DNA of 8,490 nucleotides from Crocinitomix sp. (GTDB lineage: Bacteria > Bacteroidota > Bacteroidia > Flavobacteriales_D > Crocinitomicaceae): contig JADZFJ010000155.1 in assembly GCA_020849935.1 (NCBI GenBank), forward strand, positions 1-8,490. Reading direction: 5' to 3'. Position 1 is the first letter of the stretch; each line of letters begins with the position of its first letter. Below the pieces are notes generated by a model. That model was not told where the DNA came from, did not search any database, and saw only the letters and a list, made by a program, of their open reading frames with translations. This document shows positions 6,848-8,490 of the stretch, in pieces. A program made the translations under genes and the position numbers.

Positions 6848-8490
6848 TCTCTTTGATCCAATCGCCTAAAACAACCAATGGCCAAATACGTGACCAAGTT
6901 ACTCGTTTATTATTCTTTAAAAAATCGTTCCAATAATTTTCAATCTCTTCACTTCGAAAGTAAGAAATGTTTTGTAATTGAACCAAACGCTCGTGACAAA
7001 ATGTTTTTAACTCATTTTTCATCCACACTTCGTAAGGTAATACAAAGCCCATTTTAGGACGATCGTAAATCTCTTTTGGAAGTAGGTCTGAAAAAGAATC
7101 AACCAGCAATTTTTTAGGTGAAGTAGGTTGTTTAATTTGGTCTCTTATCCCTAGGACGTAACTCACTAATTCATGATCTAAAAACGGCACTCTTACTTCC
7201 AACGAATTTACCATACTCATTTGATCGGTATCTCGGAGCAAGACATTTTGCATGTAGGTACTCATTTCTGCCACTGAAATTCGACTTAAAGGTGGTAAAT
7301 TCCATCCTGCTGATTTAAATCCGACAGAATCATGCACCGCCAAAAGTACTTGGCTTTCGGGCAAGGTTCCAATTTTTAATAATTTACTAATTTGATCGTC
7401 CATATTTACCTGTCTGTAAAACTGATAAACATATTCTAAATCAAACGCAGGTGCTTTTAAAATTTCGTTTATTTTGGCCGATTCGATGCTGCCTTTTAGC
7501 AAATGATTAAAAATTCCAACTTGTTTTCGCAAATACACTGGAAAACTACTCAACCAATTTTTGGCTTGCAAACGAGGGATTTGATTAAAGACACTGTATC
7601 CTCCAAATAATTCATCCCCTCCTAAGCCAGACAACGCCATTTTTATCCCTGCTTCTTTCGTTTTTTTTGAGATGACGTAGGTGTTTAAACCGTCACCACT
7701 TGGATGATCCATCAATGAAAGCGCCTCTGGAATCAAGTCTTTAAACTCGTCTACTTTTAAGACAATGTCATGGTGGTTTGTTTTATATAATTCGCTGATT
7801 TGTTTGGCGTATTTTGCCTCAGAAAATTTCTCCTCTTCAAAAGACATCGAGAAGGTATCAATTGGTTGCGAATGAATTTTCGACATCAAACCAACAATAA
7901 TTGAACTATCAATTCCACCCGAAAGAAATGCGCCAAAAGGCACATCCGCTACCAACCTGCGTTCGACACTTTCTGTTAATTTTTTTCGTACCGTTTCTTG
8001 TACTTCCGAGATTGAATTACTCGCTTTTTCGTAATCAACCGTAGGCGACCAATAAGTTTTAAACTTCGGTTCATTTTCCTCATTTAACGTAAGTTGTTGA
8101 CCCGGAAGCAACATAAAAACGCCTTCAACAATGGTGTATGGCGCGTGTACCGTTTGGTAACGCAAATAATCAACCAAGCCATTTTTTGAAATCTTTCTTT
8201 CGATTAAATTGGTGGCTAAAATTGACTTTAAAGAAGATGAAAATATAAATTCTTCGTTGGTTAAGACATAATAAAGGGGTTTAATCCCCATGCGATCGCG
8301 GGCCACAAATAATTCATTTTTAACATTGTCCCAAATCGCAAACGCAAACATCCCATTAAATAAACGAAGACAATTTTCGCCATATTTTGCATAAGCTGCA
8401 ACGATGACCTCCGTATCCCCATCGCTTTTAAAAGGGTAATCGGTTAATTGTTGTTTGATTTCTTTGTAATTGTAAATTTCACCATTAAAA
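6831..8490 (-). CDS. Asparagine synthase (glutamine-hydrolysing), AsnB family (partial, 5' end outside window)
   Basis: The frame stays open to the right edge, giving 552 visible residues. About 75 N-terminal residues are missing, including the Cys2 nucleophile of the glutaminase domain, so that residue cannot be checked. The rest of the class II glutamine amidotransferase domain is present: N-G-E-I-Y-N (2-7 of the fragment), D-T-E-V (25-28) and R-D-R-M-G-I-K-P-L (64-72). The synthetase domain has the ATP pyrophosphatase loop S-G-G-I-D-S-S (190-196, bases 7922-7902), D-H-P-S-G-D-G-L-N (261-269), S-G-L-G-G-D-E-L-F-G-G-Y (287-298) and V-R-V-P-F-L-D-H-E. The family moves glutamine nitrogen to an adenylated carboxylate, classically aspartate. 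In surface-polysaccharide operons such members are suspected of amidating sugar carboxylates; that role here is inferred from context. An internal ATG at 8351 is not the true start, because conserved glutaminase motifs lie upstream of it. Confidence 0.95.
   Translation of the reverse strand, partial: FNGEIYNYKEIKQQLTDYPFKSDGDTEVIVAAYAKYGENCLRLFNGMFAFAIWDNVKNELFVARDRMGIKPLYYVLTNEEFIFSSSLKSILATNLIERKISKNGLVDYLRYQTVHAPYTIVEGVFMLLPGQQLTLNEENEPKFKTYWSPTVDYEKASNSISEVQETVRKKLTESVERRLVADVPFGAFLSGGIDSSIIVGLMSKIHSQPIDTFSMSFEEEKFSEAKYAKQISELYKTNHHDIVLKVDEFKDLIPEALSLMDHPSGDGLNTYVISKKTKEAGIKMALSGLGGDELFGGYSVFNQIPRLQAKNWLSSFPVYLRKQVGIFNHLLKGSIESAKINEILKAPAFDLEYVYQFYRQVNMDDQISKLLKIGTLPESQVLLAVHDSVGFKSAGWNLPPLSRISVAEMSTYMQNVLLRDTDQMSMVNSLEVRVPFLDHELVSYVLGIRDQIKQPTSPKKLLVDSFSDLLPKEIYDRPKMGFVLPYEVWMKNELKTFCHERLVQLQNISYFRSEEIENYWNDFLKNNKRVTWSRIWPLVVLGDWIKENGITG

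Noticed and set aside
6831..8351. Start of the asparagine synthase at the internal ATG 8351
   Set aside because: The frame is open to the window edge and encodes N-G-E-I-Y-N and D-T-E-V glutaminase motifs upstream of that ATG, so the gene is simply cut by the edge.
1..8490. CRISPR arrays, tRNA or rRNA genes, insertion sequences, phage genes or defence systems
   Set aside because: I saw no regularly spaced direct repeats, no transposase or integrase motifs and no tRNA-like cloverleaf; the window looks like ordinary chromosomal content with a surface-polysaccharide locus.

Overview
The window reads as the chromosome of a low-GC member of the Bacteroidota, most likely a flavobacterium-like organism. 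Three things support this: a secreted protein with a type IX secretion (T9SS) sorting domain, a Bacteroidota-style promoter with no obvious Shine-Dalgarno sequences before the starts, and a long intergenic hairpin whose conserved ends resemble elements I recall from between flavobacterial genes. Every protein gene I can support lies on the minus strand, so transcription runs from high to low coordinates.

Region 8490-4389 is the tail of a polysaccharide (capsule, exopolysaccharide or O-antigen type) biosynthesis operon. In transcription order it holds an asparagine synthase (glutamine-hydrolysing) cut by the window edge, a family 4 glycosyltransferase, a WcaF-type hexapeptide acyltransferase and a family 2 glycosyltransferase. 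The genes overlap by 17 and 11 bases or are separated by 1 base, so they are almost certainly co-transcribed and translationally coupled. Together they suggest assembly of an acetylated glycan, perhaps with an amidated sugar. The operon promoter is outside the window.

Region 4362-2241 is a separate transcription unit: a candidate promoter, one gene for a 673-residue exported protein, and a strong intrinsic terminator. The protein has a signal peptide, a lectin-like beta-rich N-terminus, an Ig-like linker, an Omp28-like thioredoxin-fold domain with a CGWC motif, and a C-terminal T9SS sorting domain.

Region 2239-2091 is a structured non-coding element, one long imperfect hairpin of about 149 nt that directly abuts the terminator. 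An 80-codon open frame across it is judged spurious.

Region 1969-1 holds two genes of unknown function. One encodes a 263-residue exported protein. The other encodes a TPR protein that runs off the left edge and whose N-terminal half seems to carry a degenerate HExxH metallopeptidase-like site. The 157-base gap between them contains an 11-bp inverted repeat.
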